A DNA stretch of 64,000 bases, from assembly GCF_004769195.1 (NCBI RefSeq), contig NZ_RQET01000013.1:186001-250000 (forward strand). Direction: 5' to 3'. The position numbers were made by a program, and so were the translations under genes. Positions 46,478 to 55,410 of the stretch are shown piece by piece. Source of the stretch: Leptospira fletcheri. Its GTDB lineage: Bacteria; Spirochaetota; Leptospiria; Leptospirales; Leptospiraceae. How positions within the stretch are numbered: the first letter of the stretch is position 1; each line of letters starts with the position of its first letter. Below the pieces are notes generated by a model that saw nothing but the letters and a program-made list of their open reading frames with translations, searched no databases and was not told where the DNA came from.

Positions 46478-47794
46478 TTAAAGGTTCTTTAATAAAGGTT
46501 TTAGCTCTTCCAGAATCTGCTCTTCGGGAACGGTGATGTCCAGTTTTTCCACCTTTTTCTGGATCCTTCCCGAGGCGACCTCGTCCGCGAGAGACTTGAT
46601 CTTAGAAAGGATCGCCTCGTCGGTACAATTTGAGATGGAGAGTATATTCGGAATATCCCGTCCCCAGGAGAAACGAAGTCCGGGAGAATCCACGAAAAAC
46701 GATTCCGTAATTCCGTCATCTTCCTTGTCGATCATCGTGTAGACTGTGGAATCTCCGGTGACCACTACGACCTTCTTCCCTTTGAGGTATTTCTCCACTT
46801 TGATTCTGGTATTGGTCATATCCCGGTTCCAAAAATAATAGTACAACTTCTCTATCTCGGCGTCCACCAATCGATCCCGGGCCTTGCGATACAATTCCCC
46901 GTATTTCTTTCCGACTTCCTCTTCACCTCTGATCATTCCGTCCACTTCCCTGGGACTAGTGGAATGCAGGTAATAGTCCGGCACTCCGTTCATATGATTG
47001 GTAAAAACGTTTTGGTCCTTACGATCTCCAGGATACGGATTCGTTTCCGGACCGGGATTCCGGAGAAAATTAGAGAGGACTCGTTTCCTTGCCGAAACCC
47101 TTTCCATAGCTTCGGAGTATTTGTTTCGCAAAGAGCTAGTCCGAGGAGAATCCTTTCCGTAAATTTTTTCGGAGCGAACGTATTCCGCATAGGCGGCTTT
47201 TGCGGCTCCATAGTGTTTCAAAAGTTCGTCGTCGAACTTCAACAGTAGATCTAAGCCTTTGGATCTGGGTTCCGGCTCGGGAAGAACGGAATTTGTCGCG
47301 GACTTATTCTCGGCGGAGGAAACCGCCTTGGCTTCCTTGCCGGAATCGCCGACTTTAGGATCCGATGCATCCGCTTCGGTAGCGGTTCGAAGAGTTCTCT
47401 TTTCCGCTTCCGGAAGTTTTTTATATTCCTGTTCCAACTCTCTCAAACGGGTATAATGGTAAATTTTTGCCAAGTATTCCCGTTCCCGGTCGCGAACTTG
47501 GGACGGATCATCATATCCGTCCTTTAGTAGGGTCAATTGTCCTCGGTCGATAATGACTAACGTGGCTTCCGAATTGTCCTTTCCGGAATTTCGGTCCGGG
47601 ATCGCGTTTCCGTCCTTGTCCACAAGTTGGACATAATGAAAAGCGATACGATCCGTCCGAAAGTCGGAAATATTTCCCACCTCCGGAGCGATCTGAAGAT
47701 CCGCCGCGGCGAAAAGTCCTCCAAGTGCAAACGCAAGCGGCACGAGAAAAAGACCCGATAAAATACGATCTGAGGAACGTCGGAAAGGAAACAT
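46478..47794 (-). CDS. Exported protein of unknown function
   Basis: This 438-residue protein has a signal peptide (ILSGLFLVPLAFALGGLFAA) and then a coiled, charged region (LRELEQEYKKLPEAEKRTL). The middle part has KIYGKDSPRTSSLRNKYSEAM. A C-terminal segment (KKVVVVTGDSTVYTMIDKED) looks like a small alpha/beta unit. I do not recognise a family. It is the last gene of the leftward helicase-amidase unit, 75 bases after the preceding gene. Confidence 0.7.
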   Translation of the reverse strand: MFPFRRSSDRILSGLFLVPLAFALGGLFAAADLQIAPEVGNISDFRTDRIAFHYVQLVDKDGNAIPDRNSGKDNSEATLVIIDRGQLTLLKDGYDDPSQVRDREREYLAKIYHYTRLRELEQEYKKLPEAEKRTLRTATEADASDPKVGDSGKEAKAVSSAENKSATNSVLPEPEPRSKGLDLLLKFDDELLKHYGAAKAAYAEYVRSEKIYGKDSPRTSSLRNKYSEAMERVSARKRVLSNFLRNPGPETNPYPGDRKDQNVFTNHMNGVPDYYLHSTSPREVDGMIRGEEEVGKKYGELYRKARDRLVDAEIEKLYYYFWNRDMTNTRIKVEKYLKGKKVVVVTGDSTVYTMIDKEDDGITESFFVDSPGLRFSWGRDIPNILSISNCTDEAILSKIKSLADEVASGRIQKKVEKLDITVPEEQILEELKPLLKNL

Positions 47795-47868
47795 GGCTGC
47801 TATGAATATCGGCCGTAACTGGCTCGGAAAAAAGGCGAAACGGGAAAGGAAGAGCGCGAAAACCCGGC

Positions 47869-48633
47869 CTATTTCGGGTTTCTGATATGGATTTCCGTGA
47901 GTGAGTAAACCAAACCTCGGATCTCTTCCGCTTCTCCGCCTAATCTGAATTCGATGCGGTTCAGATCGGGGTCATTCTCGAATATGGTACGTTCGACCGC
48001 CTTGAAAGAAGAAGAAAGCAGGGATAATTTTCTACGGGTAATTTCCTTCGATTTTTCCTCTTCCGTCATTTGGCTGGCGTACGTGTAATCGATCCGGAAT
48101 TTCATCTCCCCGAGTAATTCCTCAAGAGTGGACTTTCTCATATCCAAAATCAGAAGGTCTCCTCGTTTCCAGATCGCGATGACCGAGTCCTGGAGGTTCG
48201 GAAGTTTTTTCAGATTTCTAAAATGAACCGCGTCGTTCGGAACGGAAGGATCGAAGTAGCTGGATTCCCCCACTTCCCCCACGAGAGTGAGAACGTCATG
48301 TCGGAAATCTTTCCCGTCCAAAAGCACTTTTCGATGGATGGGAAAGGTTTCTCCTTCCCCATCCGAACCGTAGATCACCACGTCTTTGCGCGGATCCAAG
48401 TTCGGCAGATCATAAATGGAAAAAGGAAGAAGAAGTTTGAGAGGATTCTTGCCGGCAAGGATAAAGCCGGTCAAGAAGAGAAGGACCGCGATCCAGGAAT
48501 AGGATAAAAACAACAGTCTCTTGGCTTGCGCGTTGTTCGAAGGAAGAGTGGCTAAGCCGAAAATCCAGGAATAGAACCGTTCCCATCGTTCCAGAAATTT
48601 TTCGAAAACTTCTTTAATCTTTTGCCAATTCAT
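47869..48633 (-). CDS. Membrane-anchored protein linked to an amidase gene
   Basis: This 254-residue protein has one membrane helix (WIAVLLFLTGFILAGKN) and a periplasmic domain with ETFPIHRKVLLDGK and LVYSLTEIHIRNP. The latter part vaguely recalls GerMN domains that accompany amidases, but this is uncertain. ATG 48633 is chosen; it overlaps the amidase stop by 20 bases, and a longer upstream frame would lie inside the amidase gene. Its job is probably linked to peptidoglycan hydrolysis through the neighbouring amidase. Confidence 0.65.
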   Translation of the reverse strand: MNWQKIKEVFEKFLERWERFYSWIFGLATLPSNNAQAKRLLFLSYSWIAVLLFLTGFILAGKNPLKLLLPFSIYDLPNLDPRKDVVIYGSDGEGETFPIHRKVLLDGKDFRHDVLTLVGEVGESSYFDPSVPNDAVHFRNLKKLPNLQDSVIAIWKRGDLLILDMRKSTLEELLGEMKFRIDYTYASQMTEEEKSKEITRRKLSLLSSSFKAVERTIFENDPDLNRIEFRLGGEAEEIRGLVYSLTEIHIRNPK

Positions 48634-49708
48634 AGGCTCGTATTCCTTCCAGGATACTTTTTGCGATCCGGACTTGTTGCGCCTGGTTCGCAAGCTGTTC
48701 GGACTCTTTCCCGCTGGTCAGATAGCCCATCTCCACGAGAATCGCGGGCATTAGGCTTCCCCGAAGAACGGAAAAATCCGCCTTTTTTACCCCTCGGGAC
48801 AATATCTTGGGAGCGAGCTTTTTTTTCATCTCCGATTCGACGCTGTGAGCCAAAGCCCGACTCCTCCTTTGGATCAGGGAAGAAAGCATCCCCGCTTGGA
48901 TTTTCCGAATATCCGTTCCTCCTCGACGACCGACGATTTTATTTTCCAAGATCGAGGTTTCTCTGGCGGATTCGGTGGAGGGCGTCTGGGAAAGGTAATA
49001 GACCTCGAAGCCGTTTACGTCTTCGGAAATCGAAGCGTTGCAATGTAGACTTAAGAAAAGAACGGAACCCCCTTTCTGAGTTTCCTTATTTGCGACATCG
49101 GACCTCCTCTCTAGTTCCACGAAATGATCTTCCGAGCGAGTCAAAACGACTCTGACTTCGGGGTACACCTTATTTAGAAATTTTTTCAGGATTCGAGCGA
49201 CTTGCAAAGAGACGGTTTTTTCCTGGATGCCTTTTCCTGAGGAAGTCCCCGGATCCTTCCCCCCGTGTCCCGCGTCCACGATGATCGAGGCAAGATGCAG
49301 CCTTTCGGCTTTCGGCAGGATCTCGAAAGTCAGTTCCGAATCGGAGAATTCGTATTTTACGTCTTCCGAAAGAAGGCGGACAAAGATCGCCTCCACTACT
49401 TCCGGAGGGAGTAGAAAATCCTTGTCGCGATATAGAACGGGAAGGTTCGTCTTTTCGAGGCTACCGTTGAAGGAATAAAAAGGGGAACCGATTCGAAAAC
49501 GAATCTCCCCCGACGGATGAGAGACGGAGCCGACCAGAATGGCCGACTCGAATTTGGTTTGTAAACTCGGGATCCGTTTTCCGATTTCCTCGAAGCGCAC
49601 ATAACGATTCTTTCCGATCGTCGTTATGCGAACTTCGGAAAATAGCGGGGAGCCTCCCGATAGAAAAAGTAGGATCAGTCCCCGAAGAAGGATTTGATTT
49701 TTCGCCAA
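48614..49708 (-). CDS. N-acetylmuramoyl-L-alanine amidase (Amidase_3)
   Basis: This 364-residue enzyme cleaves the bond between muramic acid and stem peptide. A signal or anchor segment begins it (LLRGLILLFLSGG), followed by an AMIN-like N-terminal domain and the catalytic part. Zinc ligands are in VDAGHGGKDPG, GIQEKTVSLQVA (Glu) and LSLHCNASI; the catalytic Glu is in ILVEMGYLTSG. The start is TTG after AGGAA, inside the helicase gene, overlapping it by 34 bases. Such overlap suggests coupled translation. Confidence 0.92.
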   Translation of the reverse strand: MAKNQILLRGLILLFLSGGSPLFSEVRITTIGKNRYVRFEEIGKRIPSLQTKFESAILVGSVSHPSGEIRFRIGSPFYSFNGSLEKTNLPVLYRDKDFLLPPEVVEAIFVRLLSEDVKYEFSDSELTFEILPKAERLHLASIIVDAGHGGKDPGTSSGKGIQEKTVSLQVARILKKFLNKVYPEVRVVLTRSEDHFVELERRSDVANKETQKGGSVLFLSLHCNASISEDVNGFEVYYLSQTPSTESARETSILENKIVGRRGGTDIRKIQAGMLSSLIQRRSRALAHSVESEMKKKLAPKILSRGVKKADFSVLRGSLMPAILVEMGYLTSGKESEQLANQAQQVRIAKSILEGIRAYELAKD

Positions 49709-51315
49709 ACGGATTCCTTCTTCTTACTTTGATTTTGTTTCGATTCGTTGATGTCGAAAAGGTTTCTCTTTTTCTTATCGTACGTTTGGTTTCGAGAACG
49801 TTCTTCGGACTGGAAGGATTTGTTGACGCCGCCCTCTTTCGGTTGGCGGTTCTTTCCTTTTTTCTTATTCTTGGGATTCTTGTCCCTTTTTTCCGCGACG
49901 GTCCCCAAAACTGTATCCGCTTTTTGCAGAAATTGTTCCGCTTCCCGAATGGCGGATTCCGGTTTTTTACGCTCGAAACGTGCTTTTCCGCGATCCCGGT
50001 TTCTATCCTTGCCTTCCCGAGGTCCCCGATCCCGGTTCTCGGTTTGGAAAGACCCGTTGCGATCTCCCTGTTTCCGATTTCCTCTTCCATCCCTGGATTG
50101 CGGTTGCTTTCCGTTCCTTTGGTGTCTTTCCTTCGGACCCTGGTCGTACGCGTCTCCCGCTACGAACGGCTCGAACTCGCCTTTCGGAAAATCCAAAAGC
50201 TCTTCCTCGACAGGGGTAACTTCTATCTTTTGTCTAAGATAACGTTCTATCTTTTCCAGTTCGTTATAATCGGTCTCCGAGCAAAAGCTGACCGATTTTC
50301 CCAAACGCCCTGCTCTCGCAGTACGGCCGATCCGGTGAACGTAATTTTCGGTATCCTGAGGGAGGTCGAAGTTGAAAACTAGACCGATATTTTCCACGTC
50401 GATCCCGCGGCTCGCAACGTCCGTAGCAACCATGTATTTGAAACGTCCTGACTTGAAATCCCTCATCAGACGCAGTCTCTTTTTCTGATCCAGATCGGAA
50501 GAGATTCCGGTGACCGGAATTCCGTATTTGCGAAGAGTATGAACGATACGAGGGATATTCGCTTTAAAATTCGTGAATATGATTCCCTGGCCGTCCACTT
50601 CGGAATCCAGAATCGTATTCACCATATAAGGAAGTTTTTCTTCCCGCCCCAAGTGGACCAATTTTTGGTCGATCCTCTCGGTGATGAGTTTGTCCGGATT
50701 GATCTGGATCTCGACCGGCTCGTTCATAAAGCGATACGCCAGACGCATGACTTCCACGGATAAAGTGGCCGAAAACAGCAGAGTCTGTTTACGATTCTTG
50801 CATTTATGGAGCAACCAACGGATATCGTTAATGAATCCCATATCGAGCATCCGGTCCGCTTCATCTAGGACAAAAAATTGGACTTGCTCCAGGTCGGCAG
50901 TGCCGCCTCTGGCCAAATCTATCAAACGTCCGGGTGTAGCGACGATGAGTCCGTTTAGACCTTCTAAATCCCGGTTCTGGGATTTATAATCCGTACCGCC
51001 GATGATCGGGACCACCCTGGTATCGGTGTACTTTAGGAGCTTCTCCGCCTCTTCGGAAATCTGAATGACTAGTTCCCGAGTTGGTGCGAGGATCAGCGTG
51101 CTGACTCCCTTGATTCCTTTGGTCAGGACATTGTGAATGATCGGAACGAGAAAGGCCACTGTCTTGCCTGTTCCGGTCTGGGCTAATCCGGTGATGTCCT
51201 TCCCCTCGATTCCGTGGGGAATGGCCTTTTCCTGGATTGGTGTGAGCTCGACGAAACCGGCTTTTTCGATAGCTTTTTGCAGGTTTGGTTCGAGGTTTAA
51301 TTCTTCGAATTTCAT
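49675..51315 (-). CDS. DEAD-box RNA helicase with long basic tail
   Basis: This 546-residue protein has the complete DEAD-box core: the Q-motif (ELTPIQEKAIPHGIEGKD), motif I (AQTGTGKT), PTRELVIQ, TPGRLIDLA, DEAD (VLDEADRMLDMG), SAT and the C-lobe HRIGRTARAG. Residues 385-546 form a low-complexity tail rich in Arg, Lys, Asn, Gly and Gln that would bind RNA. It resembles RhlE/CsdA-type helicases used in ribosome assembly or mRNA decay. The gene overlaps the methyltransferase gene by four bases (ATGA). Confidence 0.95.
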   Translation of the reverse strand: MKFEELNLEPNLQKAIEKAGFVELTPIQEKAIPHGIEGKDITGLAQTGTGKTVAFLVPIIHNVLTKGIKGVSTLILAPTRELVIQISEEAEKLLKYTDTRVVPIIGGTDYKSQNRDLEGLNGLIVATPGRLIDLARGGTADLEQVQFFVLDEADRMLDMGFINDIRWLLHKCKNRKQTLLFSATLSVEVMRLAYRFMNEPVEIQINPDKLITERIDQKLVHLGREEKLPYMVNTILDSEVDGQGIIFTNFKANIPRIVHTLRKYGIPVTGISSDLDQKKRLRLMRDFKSGRFKYMVATDVASRGIDVENIGLVFNFDLPQDTENYVHRIGRTARAGRLGKSVSFCSETDYNELEKIERYLRQKIEVTPVEEELLDFPKGEFEPFVAGDAYDQGPKERHQRNGKQPQSRDGRGNRKQGDRNGSFQTENRDRGPREGKDRNRDRGKARFERKKPESAIREAEQFLQKADTVLGTVAEKRDKNPKNKKKGKNRQPKEGGVNKSFQSEERSRNQTYDKKKRNLFDINESKQNQSKKKESVWRKIKSFFGD

Positions 51316-52112
51316 ACTATTTTAATCGCGATTAAATGGAATGTATCCGCGTAGCAGGCGAGGTTCGCATAGCGGACAAATAGAGGATGAGGTAGAACTT
51401 TTCCTCTCCAACCCTTATCTCTAGTCGGGTGGTAGGACATAGGTTTCTTATATACCGTGCGCCAACCGTACAATTTCAACATTTTTTTCAGGGAATCCGG
51501 CGAATAATCCCAAAAATGATCCTTAGGATGCCCGGCAAACCATTCTGTCGGGTTCGTCCGGAACGTCGGGCCGAATAAGGAAGGCAACCCTAAAAAGAGC
51601 AATCCGCCAGATCGAACCAAATCAGTCAGTTTTCGAAACACTGCCTCCGCATCCGAAAAGTGTTCCACGACGAAAAACGCGCAGACCGCGTCGAATTTTT
51701 CCTTCGGAAGAAGTTCATCCGACAAAAAAGATCCGGAGATCACGTTTAAACCCAAGGTTTTCCGGGCGAAGGAAGCTTCGGTTTCGGAAAGCTCCATCCC
51801 TGTTACGGAATATCCCGCTTTTTTAGCCTCATCTAAAAAAAAACCGGCAGCGCATCCGACTTCGAACAGGGTTTTCCCGTTCGGATTTTGGAATCGGGCA
51901 AGAGAGGCCAATCTTCGTCGAGCGAGCTCTCTTAATTGGGGCTCATCTTCGTAATACGTTTTTTTATATTGGTTCTTGTATTCCTCTTGGAAATAGGAAT
52001 CCTCGTATTCTCTTTCTCTCGCCTTTCGGTAGAAATGGACTCCCGTACGGGAACATACGAGATACTCCTCCGGATATTTCGGATGCGGTTTTAAATCGAA
52101 GATCGAATCCAT
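51312..52112 (-). CDS. Class I SAM-dependent methyltransferase
   Basis: This 266-residue protein has a Rossmann methyltransferase domain (about 85-190) with TLFEVGCAAGFFLDEAKKAGY as motif I, VTGMELSETEASFARKTL, and DAVCAFFVVEHFSDAEAVFR as motif II. The N-terminal 60 residues hold a separate helical part. The substrate is unknown. It has AGAGGA before the ATG and overlaps the helicase gene by four bases; it heads the leftward unit. Confidence 0.85.
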   Translation of the reverse strand: MDSIFDLKPHPKYPEEYLVCSRTGVHFYRKAREREYEDSYFQEEYKNQYKKTYYEDEPQLRELARRRLASLARFQNPNGKTLFEVGCAAGFFLDEAKKAGYSVTGMELSETEASFARKTLGLNVISGSFLSDELLPKEKFDAVCAFFVVEHFSDAEAVFRKLTDLVRSGGLLFLGLPSLFGPTFRTNPTEWFAGHPKDHFWDYSPDSLKKMLKLYGWRTVYKKPMSYHPTRDKGWRGKVLPHPLFVRYANLACYADTFHLIAIKIV

Positions 52113-52280
52113 TCCTCTACTTTTGTTCTCAGGATTTGCCGGCGTACTCTAGGGTAAAGAAAAATCCGTTTTCCGTTTCCTCCCGAAAGGGCCGACAAAC
52201 GAAAATCCGTTTCTAAACTGCTTGAAAAAAAGGGTGCCGAGTCTGTTATAGAAGGAATCGCTTTCCGGAGGGGCACTTCC

Positions 52281-52739
52281 TTGAACGTTCTTGAAAAAAT
52301 CAAATCTTTGGGACTAGAGTTTCCTCCGGCTCCGAAAGCGATCGCCTCCTATATACCGGCAAACCGTTCCGATCGACTCGTATTCACCTCCGGACAACTT
52401 CCGATGAAAGACGGAAAACTGGTCGTTTCCGGTGCGTTGGGCTTCGATCTTTTGGTAAGCGACGTCAAGGAAGCCACCGAGCAGGCGACCTTGAACGGGT
52501 TGGCAGCAATCTCCGCTCTGATCGGCGGATTGGACAAAATCAAATCCATCGTCAAAGTGGGCGTTTTCGTAGCTTCTTCTTCCACTTTTTTCGAACAACA
52601 TCTCGTGGCGAATTACGCGTCGAATCTTCTCTTGGAATTGTTCGGCGAGTCCGGCAGACACGCTCGTTTTGCTGTCGGTTGCGTAGCTCTTCCGCTCGGC
52701 GCTCCTGTTGAAGTGGAAATTACGGCAGAAATAGAATAA
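52281..52739 (+). CDS. RidA/YjgF-family enamine/imine deaminase
   Basis: This 152-residue protein is a RidA-type protein that clears reactive enamines and imines formed by PLP enzymes. It begins with TTG after GGAGG. VFTSGQLPMKDGKLV, ATLNGLAAISAL and HARFAVGCVALPLGAPVEVE, with its conserved Arg and the terminal Glu, match the family. The membrane protein gene starts three bases after its stop. Confidence 0.92.
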   Translation: MNVLEKIKSLGLEFPPAPKAIASYIPANRSDRLVFTSGQLPMKDGKLVVSGALGFDLLVSDVKEATEQATLNGLAAISALIGGLDKIKSIVKVGVFVASSSTFFEQHLVANYASNLLLELFGESGRHARFAVGCVALPLGAPVEVEITAEIE

Positions 52740-52742
52740 TCC

Positions 52743-53264
52743 ATGCTTTTTTCTTCCTTTTTGAAGGACCTCGGCCTCGCCTTTCCGGCCATTCCTGTCG
52801 TACTGCACGGATGGCAACGTTTCTTTTCGGAATTGTACGGTAGATTTAAGGAATTCTTCTTCGAAAAATCCGGAAGCGAGAAATTCATTTTCGTTTTCAG
52901 TTTTGCCCAACTTCTTTTCAGTCTTTCGAGCTGGGTCGGCTATAAGATCAATCTTGGATCCGAAGAACAGGAAAACATACGGGTCGCCACGAATATATTC
53001 TTCATCCTTCCTTCCTTTCTGGTTTTTTTCTTCGGAGGGTTTTGGAGAAGCGACTGGCTTTATAAAGTTTTATTCGTCCTTCAGATATTTTTAGGACTTC
53101 TTCTCGGTCTGGGCTTCTTTATGCCGGATATCTTCTTCGTCAGTTTCAGTAGCGAATCCGACTATGAGTTCAATTGGAAATTTTATACGTTTGCAGGGGT
53201 CTGGCTCCTGACCACTCTTCTTGTTTCGGCTTCCAATGGTTCGAAAGAGGGGTTGAAAAGGTAG
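52743..53264 (+). CDS. Small polytopic membrane protein
   Basis: This 173-residue protein has four hydrophobic helices (FIFVFSFAQLLFSLSSWVG, IFFILPSFLVFFFGGF, VLFVLQIFLGLLLGLGFFM, FAGVWLLTTLLVSAS). No family motif is recognised. It follows the RidA gene by three bases, so they are likely co-transcribed. Confidence 0.65.
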   Translation: MLFSSFLKDLGLAFPAIPVVLHGWQRFFSELYGRFKEFFFEKSGSEKFIFVFSFAQLLFSLSSWVGYKINLGSEEQENIRVATNIFFILPSFLVFFFGGFWRSDWLYKVLFVLQIFLGLLLGLGFFMPDIFFVSFSSESDYEFNWKFYTFAGVWLLTTLLVSASNGSKEGLKR

Positions 53265-53308
53265 CCCCACCCGACTCTGGGTGGGGGCCGGTGCGGTGGT
53301 ACCCCGCG
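53265..53308 (+). repeat. GC-rich hairpins after the membrane protein gene
   Basis: CCCCACCC and GGGTGGGG form an eight-base stem directly after the stop codon. A second G-rich fold follows (GGTGCGG and CCGCGCC). There is no U-run, so it could stabilise the 3' end rather than terminate. Confidence 0.45.
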
Positions 53309-53364
53309 CCAGCATCGATCAACTATCAGAATTTTGTTATTTAGGCAAGAAAGTTTTTTGCAAA

Positions 53365-53388
53365 TTCTTGTAGGAGCTCCTACAAGAA
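53365..53388. repeat. Perfect 24-base palindrome
   Basis: TTCTTGTAGGAG and CTCCTACAAGAA form a perfect dyad with no loop. From general knowledge, the core TGTAGGAGCTCCTACA resembles a small palindrome scattered through Leptospira genomes. The adjacent stretch (53309-53486) contains no gene. Confidence 0.7.
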
Positions 53389-53486
53389 AAGGTTGAAAAA
53401 AGTCGTTGCGAAAAGGGCGTTTTTATAGTGGAGAAACGGGCGACAATTGGCCCACGACCCCGCCGCCGCTCTTTCAAAAAACTCCC

Positions 53487-54971
53487 TTATATCCCTTGCA
53501 AGACTAAGTCCATAATTTTAGAAAAAACTTTCCGGATATCATCTCTCGCATCTTCATCGGGAAGAACCTTATGATTCCAGATTTTCAGACCGAAGCGAAT
53601 GAAGAAATTATCCAAAAATTCGGATTCTATATGCGTGCGCATCAATGTCCGAGCCCCTTCTCGATCCCATCTCAGCACGAAATAGGAACCTTTTCCACCG
53701 TTCGCTTTCACTAAAGTCTCCGTAAATTCGTGGATAATGGATTGGAGATTTCCCGGAATGAACAAATTAATCGCCCAACTTGGAGCCAAATACGCGAAAG
53801 CTCCGCTTACTTCGAATTTCTCCACCTTGGTCAGTTTCAAATTTAAAACGCCGGAAGAAGGCGAATTGGAAAATCTGCCGAACAATTGGATATCCTCGTT
53901 TTCCAATAGTAATCCGTAGAGATTCGCTTCGAGAGAAGCCTTCACTAAAAAAGGCAATTCCGTCAGAGACGAGAAGGAAAATGCTTCTTCCGGATAGAGA
54001 TTTCCTTTTGAATCGAAAGGAACGATCTTACCGTCTTTTGTATAAAAGCGAAACTTCAACTCGGCAGTCTTGGAGACCAAGCCGAATTGGAGCAATGTTT
54101 TTCCTTGCAGATTCGTGATTCTCGCCTTAATCCAACCCAGATATTTGATATCATCCAAATAATCGCCGAGATCCGTAAAATCCGTCGCTAAGGATTGTTC
54201 TACCGTTCCTTCGAAATTGAATTCGGTAATCCCCTGTGCTTTCCCTTCCTTAGAAACGCTAAGCAAAGAGCTCAGTCCGAAATAATAATTCAAAAATTTT
54301 GCAAGTCCAGGAAAAGAAGAATCGAAATCGTTCAGGACATGTCTCGCTTCATGGTCCTTGATTTTTTTGAAAATCTGAGTGGAAGGCGCCTGAATTGCGG
54401 AGACGTTTTTCGGATCTAAAAACTTCAGCCCTGAATCCATCGCGTTTACTCCATGTTTGTGGGTAAACGGACCTAAATTGGTGGAAACATCCAAATTGCC
54501 CGAGTAAGAGTTTCCGCCGTACGTAGGTTTTGGATTGTGTCTTAGGGAAAATTCCGCGGAAAAATCACCGAAGCTCTGGATCGGTACTTCTTTCATCCGG
54601 ATATTCTCTAAACTCACACGGTAGCCGTCCGGAGCGAATTTCCCCTTATAGGTGACAAAATGTCCCCCATCTTCCTTTTGCATGAATTCGGAGTTGAACA
54701 GATTTTTTAATTCGAACCTCTCCAAGGAGCGATCCAGATATTTGTGGAACTCCAACGCGCGACCATCGTATTTATTTTTGATCGCTGCGATCTTTAAGAA
54801 CTGGAAGAACTGGCGAGAAATATTGCGTCCATCAGGTCCGATATGATCCGGAATCTCTTTCAAGGAAAGGGCCGTGGAGGCGGAGCCGGCAACGAGAAGC
54901 AGAACAAAACCGAGAGAAACGGCTTGTTTACTTCGAATTCGAATATTCGATTTTTTCTTAATCCCTAACAT
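53487..54971 (-). CDS. Large exported protein of unknown function
   Basis: This 494-residue protein has a signal peptide (SLGFVLLLVAGSASTALS) and no other membrane segment. The body is beta-rich with many Leu/Phe strands (RFYTKDGKIVPFDSKGN, LKLTKVEKFEVSGAFAYLA). ATG 54971 is preferred because AGAGGA lies just before it; TTG 54995 would add eight residues. I do not recognise a family. The long A+T-rich region upstream holds the promoter. Confidence 0.7.
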   Translation of the reverse strand: MLGIKKKSNIRIRSKQAVSLGFVLLLVAGSASTALSLKEIPDHIGPDGRNISRQFFQFLKIAAIKNKYDGRALEFHKYLDRSLERFELKNLFNSEFMQKEDGGHFVTYKGKFAPDGYRVSLENIRMKEVPIQSFGDFSAEFSLRHNPKPTYGGNSYSGNLDVSTNLGPFTHKHGVNAMDSGLKFLDPKNVSAIQAPSTQIFKKIKDHEARHVLNDFDSSFPGLAKFLNYYFGLSSLLSVSKEGKAQGITEFNFEGTVEQSLATDFTDLGDYLDDIKYLGWIKARITNLQGKTLLQFGLVSKTAELKFRFYTKDGKIVPFDSKGNLYPEEAFSFSSLTELPFLVKASLEANLYGLLLENEDIQLFGRFSNSPSSGVLNLKLTKVEKFEVSGAFAYLAPSWAINLFIPGNLQSIIHEFTETLVKANGGKGSYFVLRWDREGARTLMRTHIESEFLDNFFIRFGLKIWNHKVLPDEDARDDIRKVFSKIMDLVLQGI

Positions 54972-55410
54972 TCTATCCTCTTTCTCTTTTATCAAACAAT
55001 TGTTTTATATAAATTCAGTCGTAACTCTCTCAATTTATTCCGAGAGAAGAGTCTGTCAAGTGTATAGCGATCGCTACAATGGCCTTAGACCCTAAAAACC
55101 GTCGAGTCCGTTTTCTTACGATTTTTTCCGTCGGAGAATCTATATACTTACTTTAAGACGTTAATTGCAATTTAAAGTCGAATACGTCCGAACAACTAAC
55201 GAATCTTCAACTCTATACTCTTTGGTGTAAGTATCTTTGATACAATCGGAGAGCGACTTCGCTTATACGACTTCTAAGCGAATTTTGGATAAAAGTCTTT
55301 ATTTTTTGGCAAAGTTTCGTCTTATTGAAAATCTTAAAATCCAAGCTTAATTCATAAACGATGCGGCCGAATTAAAATCTTGGATGATCAAGAAATTAAG
55401 GAATAGATAG
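54972..55410. other. 439-base intergenic region between divergent genes
   Basis: No gene is seen. It is A+T-rich and holds promoters of the exported protein (leftwards) and the MCP gene (rightwards). A short palindrome TAGCGATCGCTA lies near 55065-55076. I see no well-spaced -35 and -10 pair that I would defend. Confidence 0.4.

Noticed and set aside
55065..55076. TAGCGATCGCTA palindrome
   Set aside because: A 12-base palindrome can occur by chance, and nothing nearby supports a function.
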